A DNA stretch of 64,000 nucleotides from Apostichopus japonicus (GCF_037975245.1 NC_092563.1:5829501-5893500), one strand, 5' to 3'. Positions 1 through 12,965 are shown, counted from the first letter of the stretch. Notes: a model not told the origin generated them from the sequence alone. Numbers and translations: made by a program.

Positions 1-77
1 ACGATGCTCTAGATATCATTATATATGGGCTTTAATCTGTCAGGACAGTTGTTATTCATACAGAGTATAGCTCCCCT

Positions 78-340
78 GCTCGCACCCCACGGTAAAGAAT
101 CACTGCTGTGCGTGCAGTACTATACCAGCAATACCCCTTTAGTACTAGATTCTTACCAGGTTTGTATCAGGGCTTGCCATGCTGGTCACAACCATCCCCT
201 AATCCCTGACTCTCACCCCACGGTATATAACCACTGCTGTATCTAAAGTACTTTACCAGCTTAATCCTATAGTCCTAGATTATTACCATGTTTGTATCAG
301 GGCTTGCCATGCTGGTCACAACCATCCCCTAATCCCACAA
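78..340. repeat. 131-bp tandem duplication
   Basis: Two diverged copies of a unit of about 131 bp lie head to tail. For example TGTATCAGGGCTTGCCATGC occurs near 163 and again near 294, and CACCCCACGGTA occurs near 84 and near 215. A short further repetition of the ACAACCATCCCCTAATC motif follows. No coding potential is visible. Confidence 0.8.
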
Positions 341-345
341 CCATC

Positions 346-2041
346 CCCTAATCGCCCCACTCTCCAAAGCAATGTCATATTCTCGTTTAACCCTATTCAT
401 GTAAAGCGCCCAAGCCTATAGGGCTACTTTTATTTGGTTTATAGTTATAGGCATAGCCTAGGCCTATACACTTAACTTACTAGACTTAGCCTAGGCCTAA
501 TATAGTAATAATAAATAAATAATTTCTTAGCTGATGAAATAAGGCCCTGTACATTAAACTTCAAATTGTAAGTGCATTTGCCACCCTCCCTTCCAACCAT
601 GCATTATATTTGACGATTCGTTTGCACACCGCGAGCACCATTACCCTTCGCCTTGTACCATTACATTATAGACCTAGGCCTAGGCTTACTAATGACACAT
701 TTAGGCCTAGCCTACCTTAACCTAGACGCTGTGTTGACAGTTATTAACTTACCGTAGGTTTCTTCTGGCAAGCTTTCCTTTTTGTCCCACAAGTACAGAA
801 AGAATTGCAGTAGGCCCCTAGTCCCTTGCACGGACACCCAGCTCCTGCTCGGCCCCTTGTCCTAGTGCTGGGCTGTCTCTGACAGGTGTTATTACAATTA
901 CAACATTCCACCGGAAAATTGTGAATCCCATGATGATTGTTACTCTAGTTCAGATGACATCTTTGTTTGTAATTTTCAAAGACGGTTTTTCGAAATCCAC
1001 AAAATATACGTTCGAGTGAATGTTTCGGCGGTGGTACTGTCATATGTTGAAGGTGAGTTGTCAACTGGTTGCCTGTACTGTAAGTCTGTAGACACACATA
1101 CAGCACACACAGCAACGGTTCCGATTCGGTTAGTGCGATGATGACTGTACATATGTAGCGCATGCACTTCATATTGCCGCTGTGGCAACAGCGCCTGTGT
1201 TTTGCACACGTGTTCGGCAGACTTCTTGGAAATTAGTGGTCAGATACCATTTATACTTCTCTCTTACCTAAAGTAGAATCCATCTTACCAGTCACTTCCG
1301 ATCTTTACGCATAGTGTAATAATTTAAAATCGTGTAAATTATATATTTTAAAATTTTAAAAGCTAGACATTGAATACTGAAAACGAATTTATTTTTTCCC
1401 ATGTGAAAACCTCTTACATCACAATGAACAATGCCGTTTGGCAACAAACCTTAAACCAATGAGAAAATTGAAAAATAAATTGCTGTCGATATTTCATGAC
1501 GACCGCGCCCCTTTAACTACACTAGTACACTCTGTATATTTTATTTGGTAGCACATTTCTATGAATTGTGTTCCAAAATTGGACAAGGAACTATTGTACA
1601 TACCTGTAGCTGGGCAGGGGAGGGGTTGTAATTTTAAGGGATGATTGTTGCTCTGAGGGATAGGAATTACTTTTTAACTATAATTTAATTCCTTTCGTTC
1701 TTTCTGTAAAGGCTACTGTAACAGGTAGGTTACAGTACTACAAGTTTTTCTCTGTGTACTTCTCCGTCTGTACTGAAGTTATTCTCTCTGTTAATTAATT
1801 ACTGTACATTTGTTCACTAATACGTAAACGAAACCAAAATAATCTATTTTTACACGAAAAGGTCATGAAACGTGACGACAAGGATTATTAGAGACTTTTA
1901 TTGTACACTATTTCTCCATTTACGATACTGTAGCTATTCAGTTTATTGATTCACTTGTTTACAGTACTAGGTTTTTAACCATCTCATATTATTGTAATTT
2001 TATACATTGTATAATGCTGAGAAAATGTCATTAAATTTTAG
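346..2041. other. no gene recognised; AGGCCTA-rich stretch
   Basis: I see no supported gene here. From about 418 to 720 the palindromic motif AGGCCT, usually inside TAGGCCTA or CCTAGGCC, recurs many times in clusters. The rest is AT-rich non-coding sequence that could be intron if 2042-2191 is a real exon. Confidence 0.4.
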
Positions 2042-2191
2042 TCTACAAGTATAAAGTTTGTTTTTGAACATTCTGTGCCAAGCTCTGAAGTTGAGGTTGA
2101 AGTTGTGATTGCTGGATTCGGCAAGAAGAAACTTCTTGACATTATCGTATCTGACCTTGTTCGCTATGAAGTCAGTAATATTACAAATTGA
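2042..2191 (+). CDS. possible terminal exon, unrecognised protein
   Basis: A splice acceptor (TTAAATTTTAG) is followed by 49 in-frame codons and a TGA. The codon stream reads like protein rather than random AT-rich DNA: hydrophobic and charged residues alternate (for example EVEVEVVIAGFGKKK) and it continues into a short helical-looking tail ending in NITN. It has no start codon of its own, so it would be the last coding exon of a plus-strand gene whose upstream exons I cannot find in the first 2 kb. It could equally be a fragment of an old transposon or retrogene. No family is recognised. Confidence 0.3.
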   Translation, partial: STSIKFVFEHSVPSSEVEVEVVIAGFGKKKLLDIIVSDLVRYEVSNITN

Positions 2192-5100
2192 GTTGTGCGC
2201 TGGCTAGCTGGTGGGAAAGCCATGGCTCCGTTTGCAACAACCTGTTGCAACAGCTTCTTTTTTAATATGAAAACTTTTAACCGTATTTCTGTCATCAGCG
2301 AAGGAATGATGGCCAGATTTGATGGAATATATCCTGTGAAGTGTTGGAAAAGCTTGCAGTGGCTCTTTTGTAGACTATGGTACCTACTGTAGACTGATTC
2401 TAAGTGTGATGTTTAGTAATCTGTAGATAGTCACAAGTCACCTATCTAACCTAGCCCTGCTGAGGGACTATGTCACCAGAAGTCAATACACTTGGTCCCA
2501 AACGACAGATAAGGGATTCTGAACTTCTACTGTAATGTGCACTGTATCCAAGGGGGCATTGAACTTCTGCTAGACCAGTGGCACAGTGGTATCCGTAAAA
2601 TACATTTAGGCCCAAAGAGCTCATGGATTACTGGAGTCATCATTAAGTAAAAAGACCGGTCGTATACAACATGTATGTATGCTTGTTAAAATTACTTGTT
2701 TTAACCTGGGTACATTCAATATATCAATGGAGAAGTAAGTAGTTGTGGTTTCTCCCTCTAAAAGATGTTCTTATGTCTCTTTTGTAGGGCATTGTTGGAT
2801 TTGGGTGTAACCCTTTGACTTGTATCTGGTCACTGGCATGACCTGAGTTACATTGAGTGTATACACAGTTACACACAATTTGACTGTTCTTTCCTTTTTT
2901 TTAACTTCTTTCTTTTTCTTTTTCTCCCTCATATTCTCTTTGCCTTTAATTTTTGCATCAATTGGTTTAGTTGTCTGAGCAATATGCAATAAGTTACTGT
3001 ACCAACTGATCATGTGGAGTATTTTACTAATATTGGAATCAACAAACAAGTGCAGTTAAGAAGATGGGTAAAGATAGACAGCATAAAAACTGTAAACACA
3101 GCTAGTGTTTACATTATTGACTAACTGATGATAATTTATGTGTGCAATGTAAATTGATGTACAACATTTTGGGCTTGTATCAGTATTACAGTGACCTTTA
3201 ACACAGATCTATAGTAAACACTTACAGTATCACAAAATGTTATTTTTATATCTCTGCAGGTTCTAAGGCCATACTATATATACTTACAGTTTGAGGCTAC
3301 TACTTAAGTACTAATTAAAAGCTAAGGCATTCACAATTTGTATTTCAAATTTCAAAGAAGCCATTGTGGATGTACAGTAGTTTGAAACGACTCAACAGAT
3401 TGCCATTAGGAGACTTATTAAATGAGAACAGTATTTAAAGGTCTTCTCTTTATTAACTTTTGGTAGCCATGCTGTAACAAGGAGCACTTGCCCAGCTCTA
3501 GGGAAGTTAATACATACTCTTAGAGAATCATATGGTTCTGCTTAACATAATTAAAAATAATTTAAATAATTAAAATGGAATGACCAGGTAACAGTATGTA
3601 GTTGCTTTGAATAGAGTAGTGAAATTGATTTGACCCCTTGGTTGTAAATGGGTTGTCCCATGAGGATGGCCCTTAAAATCATTTTCTGGTGGCTAAAGTT
3701 GATAGCTGCACAAAATTGCTGGATATTTTCTGTGTGATCTAACTGTGAAATCTACATCCCCGTAGCATTTGGTATTGCAAAGGTATAAAGTTTTAATATT
3801 TAGTGATATTTTACTTCCAGCTGAAAATGTCTTTCTATTTCTTTACAATTTGTCGATCATTTATCGACAATCAAAAATAATATATATTTCTAAAAAAGAG
3901 ATACATTTTAATGAAATTCTCTAGTTTATATTTTGAAAGCTATGCAAACATTCCACATGTATCAGGTTTGGAGGATAAATCAACCACAAGATTATAACAG
4001 CCTTAGAAGTAAAGCTTCCAAATAGCATTTGCCCAGATGACATCACAGACCCCCTACAGTGATCCCACTTCCTGGAGTAGTTGAAGGTTTAGCCAGTCAA
4101 ACCAGGTTACATTCAATCAACCATACCTTGAGTTAGGGGCATGATATTGAGATGGGGGTTTCACCTAGCAGTGTGGAAATTTTCTCTTCAAGACTCACAT
4201 TGTTTGTCACCCCAAAAAAAGTGTGAGAATTAATTGAAACTTTGTACCAAGAGCAAAGCGACCAAAAAGGACATTGTGATATTTGCTTACATACATTGCT
4301 ATATGGTCAGTATTAAAGATATTAAATTGTCGGTCTCAGGATCACTTTTATAATATGAAAAGTTGTAGAATGCATCACATCTTATTGATCTGTTCATTAT
4401 CACAAGTTTAGCTTATAGTCTCAAGGCATATAGTCTACAGCCAACCCACAAACAATTTTTATTTCCCATTGGAGATTGTTATGAACATAAAGAGTACAGT
4501 AATACAGTATTGAAATATTGAAACCCTATAGATTGTCTGCCCAAGCAACTTTTATTTGAAGTGGGTTTGCCTTTCACAAAATACAGTAAGAAGGTTTTAA
4601 GATGGCAAGTGTAACAGACCTGTGCACCTATATGTGGGGGGGGGGGGGGCTATTTAGCACTTTGATAACCTACAGCTTTCTTGTAATTAGTTAATATCAT
4701 AATCATGTTGAAATTTAACATTTTAACTTCACTGTGTACTAGTACAGTAGTATATAACAACGGTTTCTTTGAATACTGAAAAATCAACAGGCCCCCCCCC
4801 CCTCCCTCCCCCCCACCTTACTGACTGACCAGACTTACACTAAGTGGACATAGGGCTGCTAGGTTCATGACATGTGTACTCTAACTCCATAACCAAATGA
4901 CTACCAAGGAGTACCATGTACATGAATTAACTTCAAACAATTTTTACAATTCAAATACATACAGTACAGGTATCTGTCCCACCAGTTTGGACAATTTCAT
5001 GGCTTCTTTTATTCATTAGGAATTTATAGGATTTGCAGTGTCACTAACTTGTTTAAGCCAATACTGTGGAAAGTATTCAGTGATTCAAGTTGTGACAACT

Positions 5101-6988
5101 TTGCAGATCTAAAAAAACATTTCTCCAAAAAATGTAATATTTGGCTAAGATCTAGACTAGTATATGACATTCACATGTCAAATACAACAGATGACCATAC
5201 TAGTGATGGTCTACAGGCTATATACAGTAGCAACAGAGGGAGAAGGTTTGATTTGGACTTAATATACATGTTCTTTTCATTTCCAAAACTTGTAATTAAT
5301 ATAACTTGGTAAATCAACATACAGTTCTCCCTGTTGACTTGTTAACATAAATAATTCTTGGAAACTTGAGTTTCTAGAGTGCTTTGACTAAACAGTCAAA
5401 AACTATTCAGATGCATTATATACTATCTCTGTGTAGTGTAAGTATAAAAGCCCAAGGAGCGTATGCAAAGAAATTTAAATATTTTTATTTTGTCAAATAT
5501 ATTTGTAAGCACTTGGAAAGTTAGAGGGGATATGGCCCAGTGGTCCATGATGCCAGTGTAACTGTAAGGGATTATGGGGTCCTCCAAATAAAAACAAATA
5601 TATGTCAAATGGTGCATTCTTAGGTATATTTAAGCTATAAATTAGTATTATAGTATACTTAGGTAACATACAAGACTGGACTCTACTTTAATTCTTTTCA
5701 TGTGTAAGGGGGTTGGGAAGGGTAAGTACTACATCCCAACCCCCTGGATCTATTACCTCCCAACAGTCAGCTAAATAAGTGTTACATCAGGCATATTAAA
5801 CCTACGATCGGGTAAATAAGCCCTAGAGCAACGCTTACCCCTTAAGTCTAACTCAGTCTAAGGCCCTATACTTACGTACAGTACTGCCCACTGGGGCAAG
5901 CTTCCCTAGGCCTGACGGCCATGTGATTGTCATAACCCAATAATGCCTTAGATCTTTTAATTCCTGGATGATACCAATGTCGGATATCTTACCTGTTCAA
6001 AATAACAGATACATTACTACATCGAAGACCAACTGAGAAAATTCTCCATTTTGTCTGAATTCGGCACTGTTTTTCACCATACACAGTACATCACCTTCCG
6101 CACTTTACTGAGTCACACTCACAGACTAAATCGTTTCTAGCCTACATGTGTAGACTCAAACGACTTATAATTTGGGAGCATGCAAATACTATACCTTGGA
6201 TACTAATCAGCTAGATTTGCAGGGTGGTTGGTCAACCATTCGTTACGGAAAAGAGCACATGCAGACGGAGAATGCTATTAAAGGGTTAGTACATAAAAGT
6301 GCGTATCTACTTGCATTGTATTAACAATTCGAGTTTAGTGATATAAACTTGTTGTAGGTACCTTTAAGCACAACTCCGCCCCTTATTGCAATACTGTAAC
6401 GTGATTGGCTTTCATAATCGCATTGCGCAAGTAGGAATGATACAGCAAAAAGTATTGACAGCTTGGAAATTTTCCTTACCGAATTCGACCAAAGTGATAT
6501 CTTAGCTAAGCAAATTTTTCAACGATTAATTGTCTCAATAATGTAGGTGAAGCAAAACTTCTTTTAGCCTAAGCAGTTTTCTCATTGCCGAATTTATGGT
6601 TAGGTAAGAAGGGAACGTTTAGGTAAATCCAGCGCAGGTATATACGGCTCTGGGTAAATCACTTGTATAAACAAAAAGGTCAACTACCTGACCAATTTCG
6701 AAATAGGCAAATCGGCGTGTAACTTAAAACGAAAAATGACAATCGGACAAACAACTACGGAACGCCAAATGTATCGCATCTTATGATGATATGATGGTGT
6801 AATACCCAAGGTTGATACATCTACCACAATATGTAAAGGTATACCTATACCATGGTGCATAGGGTATCTCTATTGTCGACCACCCATCTACGTACAATTT
6901 CACAGCAAGAATATGGCAAATTTAATTATCACCATTAAAATTTACCAACATTTCGATCTCAGTCAGGACTGACAACTGTAGAGAAACA
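2192..6988. other. no gene recognised
   Basis: This 4.8-kb stretch is AT-rich, with G and C homopolymer runs near 4627-4649 and 4793-4812 and frequent ACAGTA/TACTGTA motifs. Short open frames exist, the longest at 5049-5312 on the plus strand, but they lack splice context or any family resemblance. From about 5,800 to 7,000 the sequence is somewhat richer in CpG, but no promoter or first exon could be defined. Confidence 0.4.
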
Positions 6989-7625
6989 GTCTGTCGCGCT
7001 GCGATATTGTGAGCTAGAAGAGGAGCACACATTTATTAATGAGGCACCCAACTTACTTGAAGTGGTTTAGACCCCACCCACCCCAGCCACCGCAAAGTGA
7101 TCCTCCGTGAATCATTTTCTAATTGGGAAACTATTCCTCTGTCTCTCTCTCTCGCCCTTAAGCCTGTCTGTTCTTCTGTTCCTTCTGCGGTAAGAAAGAT
7201 AAATTATCCGTGTTCGAGTCGATTTGGAAATTCGAAAATCCTTGGTCTGAATCGTACCTTTTCAGAAGCTGCTCGTTTGACCTGTATTGTTATCTCCGTA
7301 AGTGACATCCCGGGAGAAATTTTTAGCCGGAGAGTTGCTGTTTGTGCTAAGCTTACGGTCTTAATATGACCACCGTGCCGTGGTGGAAGCTTAGCTACCT
7401 CCTTCACGAAGTAGATTTAGGGGTAGAGAAAGAGTTTGTCGTACTGCGATATTGTGAGCTAGAAGAGGAGCACACATTTATTAATGAGGCACCCAACTTA
7501 CTTGAAGTGGTTTAGACCCCCCACCCCCCCCCCCCCCCCCACCCAGCCGCCGCTTAGTACTCCTCTGTGAATCATTTTTTCATTGGGAAACTATTCCTCT
7601 GTCTCTCCCTCTTGCCCTTAGAAAC
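6989..7625. repeat. pair of ~180-bp direct repeats
   Basis: The segment at about 6989-7160 recurs in the same orientation at about 7435-7625. Both contain CTGCGATATTGTGAGCTAGA, then GAGCACACATTTATTAATG, a C-rich tract and ATTCCTCTGTCTCTC. The copies are offset by about 446 bp and differ by point changes and a long poly-C expansion in the second copy. The intervening segment contains a small hairpin (CCACCGTGCCGTGGTGG, near 7370). The pair could be a segmental duplication or the terminal repeats of a small element; I see no short target-site duplication. Confidence 0.7.
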
Positions 7626-7878
7626 GGTGAAAGGCAATGATTTCTGAGCCTACAGGTAATAAGTATAGCTTGCTTCTTAGCCGGTGTTTAAATTATTCCT
7701 CTATTTGACATGTATTTTTGTGTTGACAACTGCATCAAGAGAACAAGCACCTGACATGTACGGTACAGCGTCTTTATTTCCTATCCACAACCAGCCTACA
7801 AAGTCCGGGGAGTCATAACTGTCAAGAATATTCTTTTGATAACCCATAAAAAAAACCTGTACTAAGAATGGACGAAAT

Positions 7879-8222
7879 CAGTGGCGGAGCTAGGGGTATT
7901 GGTCAGGGGGTCGAGAATGGCCTGTAGGGGCGCTTTCAACACTATCTAAGCGGAGCGCCACCACAGGTTGGCGCGGAGCGTTTAGAAAATTTTTGGGTAA
8001 AGATATTCCCTAGATCGCCGGAAATGACCCTTTCCAGGCCTTGCTAATTTGCAGACAAACGAAGAATAAATAGGTGTCATCGCCAACAAAATGTGACAAA
8101 TGTCAATAGGTAGATGAGAGCACAATAAAAAGTCAATAATCGCGAATAAGTAAAACGTGGTAAAAAGCTGGAAAGGGCCCAGCAGTCCATTTGAGTCCGT
8201 CAGGGGGGTGGGGGGCATCCGC
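7879..8222 (-). mobile_element. hAT-type miniature element, truncated copy
   Basis: One end is intact (CAGTGGCGGAGCTAGGGG). The interior matches, in inverted orientation, the complete element at 44610-45008, including the shared core with GGCGCTCCGCTTAGATAGT-like sequence. The other end stops at GGGGGGCATCCGC, before the terminal repeat, so this copy has lost one terminus. It is non-coding and depends on a transposase from elsewhere. The hAT assignment rests on the intact sister copy, which has an 8-bp target-site duplication. Confidence 0.75.
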
Positions 8223-8477
8223 ATGTACACACGAAGTATGTTGCTCATTCAAGAATTCACTTTTGTAGTTATCGTGTTTATAAAGTTGTCAGAGTTTGAC
8301 TTATAGATACTGACCTTAAATAATTTTAGACCTCCGGCAATTATAACAAATTTTCTTGCGCACAACGAGGCCTCTACATGTCAAGTTATAATTAACTTCA
8401 ACCAAGACATACTTTCGAGTTCAATTCTTGTTTACAAACTATACAGGCGGCTGGGGCGTCACGACACATACATATCA

Positions 8478-8513
8478 CGCGCACACACCCACACACACCC
8501 ACACCCACACCCT
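8478..8513. repeat. CA-rich microsatellite
   Basis: A run of CACACA and CACACC units, part of a CA-rich tract between about 8463 and 8530. It is a simple repeat with no coding meaning. Confidence 0.8.
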
Positions 8514-8884
8514 TATATCCTCACACGCCATGCATTATCAGCACATATCAATTTCCTTTGCTGGTGACAGGGAATCAATATCGGAGTTAACGCACACAAA
8601 CGGGATCTTCTGTCACGTTGTCTACAACCGTTACTCTAGAATAAGCTCAACATAATGGAATATGTATGATACAGTGTGTAGAATAGTAAACAGCGGAATT
8701 ATTATACATGTTGGCTATATCAGATACGTTCATATATTACTCGCCTTGTTTGCGTATATTATTTTCCCTTTTGTCGGCCTCATCGAAAACCAAATAGGTA
8801 TGGGCTACAAACAGGGATTTAGAGTAAACCACAACGAAAGGACCACAATCGACCACGATCGAGTTAAAACTACAGCATAGAAAA

Positions 8885-9290
8885 CTCTTGTGAGGCCAGC
8901 ACTCGCCGCTATGCTTCAGTAGTCTGGGACCCTCATCACCGTCAGTGTGATGTGGATAAAGTTGAAGCTATTCAAAGAAGAGCAGCCAGATTTTGTATGG
9001 CAGACTACTCTTATAAATACAGTGTGACAAATATGCTTAGATTGCCCCCCTGCTGAAAACAAGAAAAAAGGACACACGCCTACAAATGCTTTATAAAAAT
9101 CAATACAAATCTTGCCTCAATTGATGTAGAAAATCTAATCCCAACAAAAAGTGTTAATTAAGTTCACTATAAGCTAGAAAGAATTTATATACATACTCCT
9201 TCTTCCCCGCACCTTAAAATATTGGAATGGTTGCCATCAGACAATATGCATGCACCTATAGTTTAGACTGTTTCAAAGAAAAGCTTATTA
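8885..9290 (+). pseudogene. decayed LINE reverse transcriptase, 3' end
   Basis: Conceptual translation in shifting plus-strand frames recovers the C-terminal part of a non-LTR retrotransposon reverse transcriptase. It gives LVRPAL, then after a frameshift VWDPHH, VEAIQRRAARFC and YSVTNMLRLPP, then DTRLQMLYK and later ASIDVENLIP. The order (VWDPH, IQRRAARF, R..RL.MLYKI) is that of the region after the polymerase motifs in CR1/Jockey-like elements. Stops and at least two frameshifts break the frame, so it cannot encode a functional enzyme. No 3' tail or target-site duplication was defined. The clade assignment is tentative; the LINE origin is fairly secure. Confidence 0.7.
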
Positions 9291-10221
9291 ACTAGTACTC
9301 TTACTTTGTAGCGCTCGGTTGGTGTTTATGTCCTCTAGTAGGATATTTGCCGACTTCACCCATTCAGATTCAGACCCCGATCTATTAGTATAATGCCTTA
9401 TAAACACATGTCAATGTTGGGTCCAATGCGCATGACTGGGGTATAATTCGTGTAATGTGTTAAATTGACAGCCTGCTTTCTCAGTTCCTTGTATTACAGT
9501 TAATTCCAATAGGTTTCCTATTATAGAAAGAAATTTAGCTATTAGTAAATAATCAATATCATTCAAGGAACATGACTCGAGGTATACAGTTTGATATATT
9601 GTAGACCGTTAAGAAAAGGAGCGATACCAATTAGAAACGCATGAAAGAAACCAAACGGTAATTGTAGCACATAGATTGACCGAATGGCGTCCCATACATT
9701 CATGTGGCAATAACTATAGTTATATGACTATAGTTTGACATAGGAGGATAGAAACAAAAGTGTATTTTATAATGCAGGAGACTATACACAAATTCATTTT
9801 ATTGGAATTTGGAGGGAAAAAAATGTCTTTTGGTACTTTATGCAGTCCATCCAACGCAATAGGGCTTAGCAGATAATGGGTCAAGTTATTTCAACAGGCA
9901 GAGTAGTCAAAGGAATTTATGCATGGACAGTCGCTTATAGCTGGGATAACATTTACAATAGAGTATACCGCTTATTTGTACTCGTCTATTTGACCATTCA
10001 GGTATTTTGTTAAAAGTCACCGAAGATACAGCCTGGGCAATAAGAAAACCAAACAACGTAATCCAATCTCAACCCCAGTCCTCTTACCATTGAGACGATT
10101 AAAGTATCATCCATGAAGATGTTACGTAAGGAGTGCCAAGCGAAAAACTCCCTCCAGACACCTCCTTTTGACTGCAGGAAAACATCATTTATATGCGTGG
10201 CACCAGTCAAGTAGCTACAGC
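9291..10221. other. no gene recognised
   Basis: AT-rich sequence with no supported exon, RNA or repeat. A minus-strand open frame at 10010-10210 has no splice or family support. Confidence 0.4.
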
Positions 10222-10322
10222 CAGGGAGTTGTTCCGTATAGCCACTGATCTCTCTCTACACTAGTGTAGAGATCAGTGCGAATAACAACCCCCTGCAACA
10301 ACTGTTATGGAACAACTCCCTG
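10222..10322. mobile_element. 101-bp foldback miniature element
   Basis: The ends form an inverted repeat: CAGGGAGTTGTTCCGTATA on the left against TATGGAACAACTCCCTG on the right. The middle forms a second inner hairpin, with CACTGATCT and AGATCAGTG arms around a TAG loop. The flanks GCTACAGC and GCTACAAC are an imperfect 8-bp duplication (7 of 8). The CAGGG start and 8-bp spacing fit a hAT-type miniature element, but the imperfect duplication leaves this uncertain. Confidence 0.6.
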
Positions 10323-10505
10323 CTACAACTATATAATATACGTATGCCTGGTCGATGCATATATGTCTCAGCGGTTCCTAACTATAATATACTCTTTCAA
10401 CTGGGAAACAATTTTCGCCTGGAGAGTGTGTCTGTAGTCGATATTTCCATGAACACAAGCATTAAGACTTCCCCAGTGCATGCATCCATTTAATTGTTAT
10501 GCAAC

Positions 10506-10799
10506 CAGGCGCGTAGCCAAGGGGGGCGAAGGGGGCAGCCGCCCCCCCCCCCCCATTGAGCATATTTTTTTTAAATGTTTTAATGTTTTTATGATATCGC
10601 TAGTATTTTCAAAAGAGAAAATGCTAAGATGCAACTTACAAGTCCTGGGAAGTGCCATTTCCAGCGATTTGGGAGGCATTTACAGCCAAAATTTTCTTGT
10701 ACGCTTCGCGCCAGTCAATGGCGCTACGCTTAGATAGTTTGCGGCAATGCCAAATCTACAGTTTCGCCCTCCCTTGGCAAATTCCTGGCTACGCGCCTG
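10506..10799. mobile_element. hAT-type miniature element with perfect TSD
   Basis: A 294-bp non-coding element with terminal inverted repeats CAGGCGCGTAGCCA and TGGCTACGCGCCTG. It is flanked by the perfect 8-bp direct repeat TATGCAAC (10498-10505 and 10800-10807). The 8-bp duplication and CAG terminus are characteristic of hAT elements. Inside, at about 10648-10738, lies the core (GGAAGTGCCATTTCC ... TACGCTTCGCGCC ... GGCGCTACGCTTAGATAGT) that also occurs in other elements of this window with different ends. A poly-G/poly-C imbalance sits next to the left terminus. Confidence 0.9.
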
Positions 10800-11612
10800 T
10801 ATGCAACGGATTTATGTACTGTTAAAGTTCCTCTCATTGGCTTCTGTTACGTAACACTCACATTGTCATTCCCGTTTGTTTTTTAACCGGTTAAATCCAT
10901 AGATCGATGGTTTTCGTGGTCAATGTATTTATATATCTAACAGGTAATATATATATATATATATATCATATATTCAGAATGTTGAAAACGTGACGATTCG
11001 TTCACGTTTAACTTGAAGAATTGAAACATTTTGTTGTTAGCAAAATAAATAAATAATTTTAGACACATTGAAAATAACATACCCCACTCCTTCTTACCCA
11101 TTGTATTACCATTTTCCTAAACACAGCAGTGAAATCAACATTTCTGTAAAATTTTAACTACATATATTTACTTGAACTCATTAATATTTCCTCTTCGTTT
11201 TATAACTTATCTACATGATTTGTGTATGAACGATCAGTTCGATATACTGTACATGTCATACATATATTTCATTATTTTCTATCATTTTAGCCGAAATAGC
11301 TTTCTTGGTAATAACACTCTTGGAATACCCCAAAGAGTAAAAAAAAGAATACAATTGTATTTATGTATTTACCCACTCGTGCAGCAATATGTAGCGCATA
11401 ACATATAGTGGATGTATTGTCCTCATCTGTAAACATTCGTTCGGCATGCATGGTGGCTGTCTGTGTCTAAAGATCAATTTATAGGATTCGTGGCGCCGTA
11501 CTATACTTCCGTTTTCAAGATATAATTAACGGAACTGAGACAGAACATACAAAGCTGACATGACCGTCACGTAGTAATTTAAACATGTAACCAAACAAAC
11601 ACACGACATACA
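10800..11612. other. no gene recognised
   Basis: AT-rich DNA with a short TA microsatellite near 10948-10968. The open frame at 11172-11408 is AT-driven and has no family resemblance. Confidence 0.4.
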
Positions 11613-12835
11613 CATGGGCGGCGATCCTGGGGGGGATGGGGGGGATATATCCCCCCCATGAAAATGGGTGGAGGGGATGTAATACACCATATCCCCCCCA
11701 CCAAATGCCAGGAATAAGAATATTTTCATGCCTTCATTTATGCATCATCGCGAATGTACGGCTCTTTTTAGCTTCATTTCTCGCCTATACCATAAACGCA
11801 GTGCGATCTTTTCAAATAAACCGTCTTTATAAAGCAAGAATAGTTGACTGTAGGCTTCATTGGCCCTATAACAACAAAATGTATTATTGCGCCCACGGTA
11901 TTGATATAGTACATATATGCACCCTCATAGTATTCATATAGGCCCTATAGTAGGCCTACACACGTACATGTTCCCTCGAACAGCTGAGAATCTCATGTTA
12001 CCAGGGTAATGCTTAATTAGGGGCGTCGGAGCGGTTCGCCGGACCAATATTCACGGCGCAAAAAAAAAAAAGGAGAAAAAAGTAGCACTAAGAAGAAAAA
12101 AAGGCAAAAAATAAAGAACCAAAATGAAAACATACTTCAAAATGTGTTTCAGAAGATTAATCGGGTACAAAAACAGACAAGGGAGAATGCACAGAAGAAA
12201 AGCTCGGGAAGTGCCATTTCCTGCAATCTGGGAGGCATTTTTTCAAAATTTTCTCCATTACGCTACGCGCCAACCAATGGTGGCGCGTAGCGTAGTTTGA
12301 CCTTCCAAACGTCCCCCACCCCCCCGATAATTATGGTAGATGGCCACACTCTGATCTTCCGTACCAATCCCAAATAGCTTCCGACGCCCCTGTTAATACA
12401 CGTACGTTTCACCTGGATGCCCTAGCAATCGGTACCTAGGAATGTAACTATGTGTAATTGTGTATTGCATGTGTATAGGCCTATAATAGCCTGCATGAGG
12501 CCATTTTCTTCATCGAATAATATAAAGAGCTCTCGAACATTCTAACGTAGCGCCTGAAACAAGATTGACAGGGCCAATTTTCCCAAAATAACACCCGAAA
12601 TTTAAAAAAAAGTATTTTGGATCCTGCTTATGAGATATTTCGGACATGAAATCCCTATTTTAAAGTTGGGTATATGCCGCTTGGAAACCTCGGCAAGTGC
12701 CGTTTCCGGCCATCTAGAGGGTTTGTAAATCCCAAAATTTTCTTGTACGCTTCGCGCCAACCCATGGTGGCGCTACGCTTAGATAGTCAACAAGGTCATA
12801 TCCCCCCCACTCGGAAGTACGGATCGCCGCCCATG
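11613..12835. mobile_element. hAT-type element with nested insertion
   Basis: The ends are inverted copies of CATGGGCGGCGATCC and are flanked by the perfect 8-bp direct repeat GACATACA (11605-11612 and 12836-12843). The 1,223-bp interior is non-coding. It contains another TIR element (12018-12391), and near the right end the shared core (about 12690-12790, GGCAAGTGCCGTTTCCGG ... GGCGCTACGCTTAGATAGT). Removing the nested element leaves about 850 bp, some of which may be further insertions. Confidence 0.85.
12018..12391. mobile_element. nested TIR miniature element
   Basis: The ends AGGGGCGTCGGAGC and GCTTCCGACGCCCCT are inverted repeats. The interior has A-rich sequence and the shared core at about 12208-12300 (GGAAGTGCCATTTCC ... 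CGCGCCAACCAATGG). The flanks share only TTAAT, so the target-site duplication and superfamily are unclear. It lies within the element at 11613-12835 and is therefore younger than it. Confidence 0.7.
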
Positions 12836-12836
12836 G

Positions 12837-12840
<4 letters not shown>

Positions 12841-12878
<38 letters not shown>

Positions 12879-12965
12879 AGACTAGTTGAGACTAGTGGAA
12901 CACTATTAGTTGTAACTCGGAGTTTCACGCGTTATAGCGATAGTCAGACGCCAACCAACCAACTC
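12841..12965. repeat. AT microsatellite and relic of a TIR family
   Basis: An uninterrupted AT dinucleotide run (about 12841-12874) is followed by GTTGAGACTAGTGGAACACT ... GTAACTCGGAGTTTCACGCG. This matches the terminal repeat of the element at 37093-37305. Only one arm is present, so this is a fragment or solo end. Confidence 0.6.
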
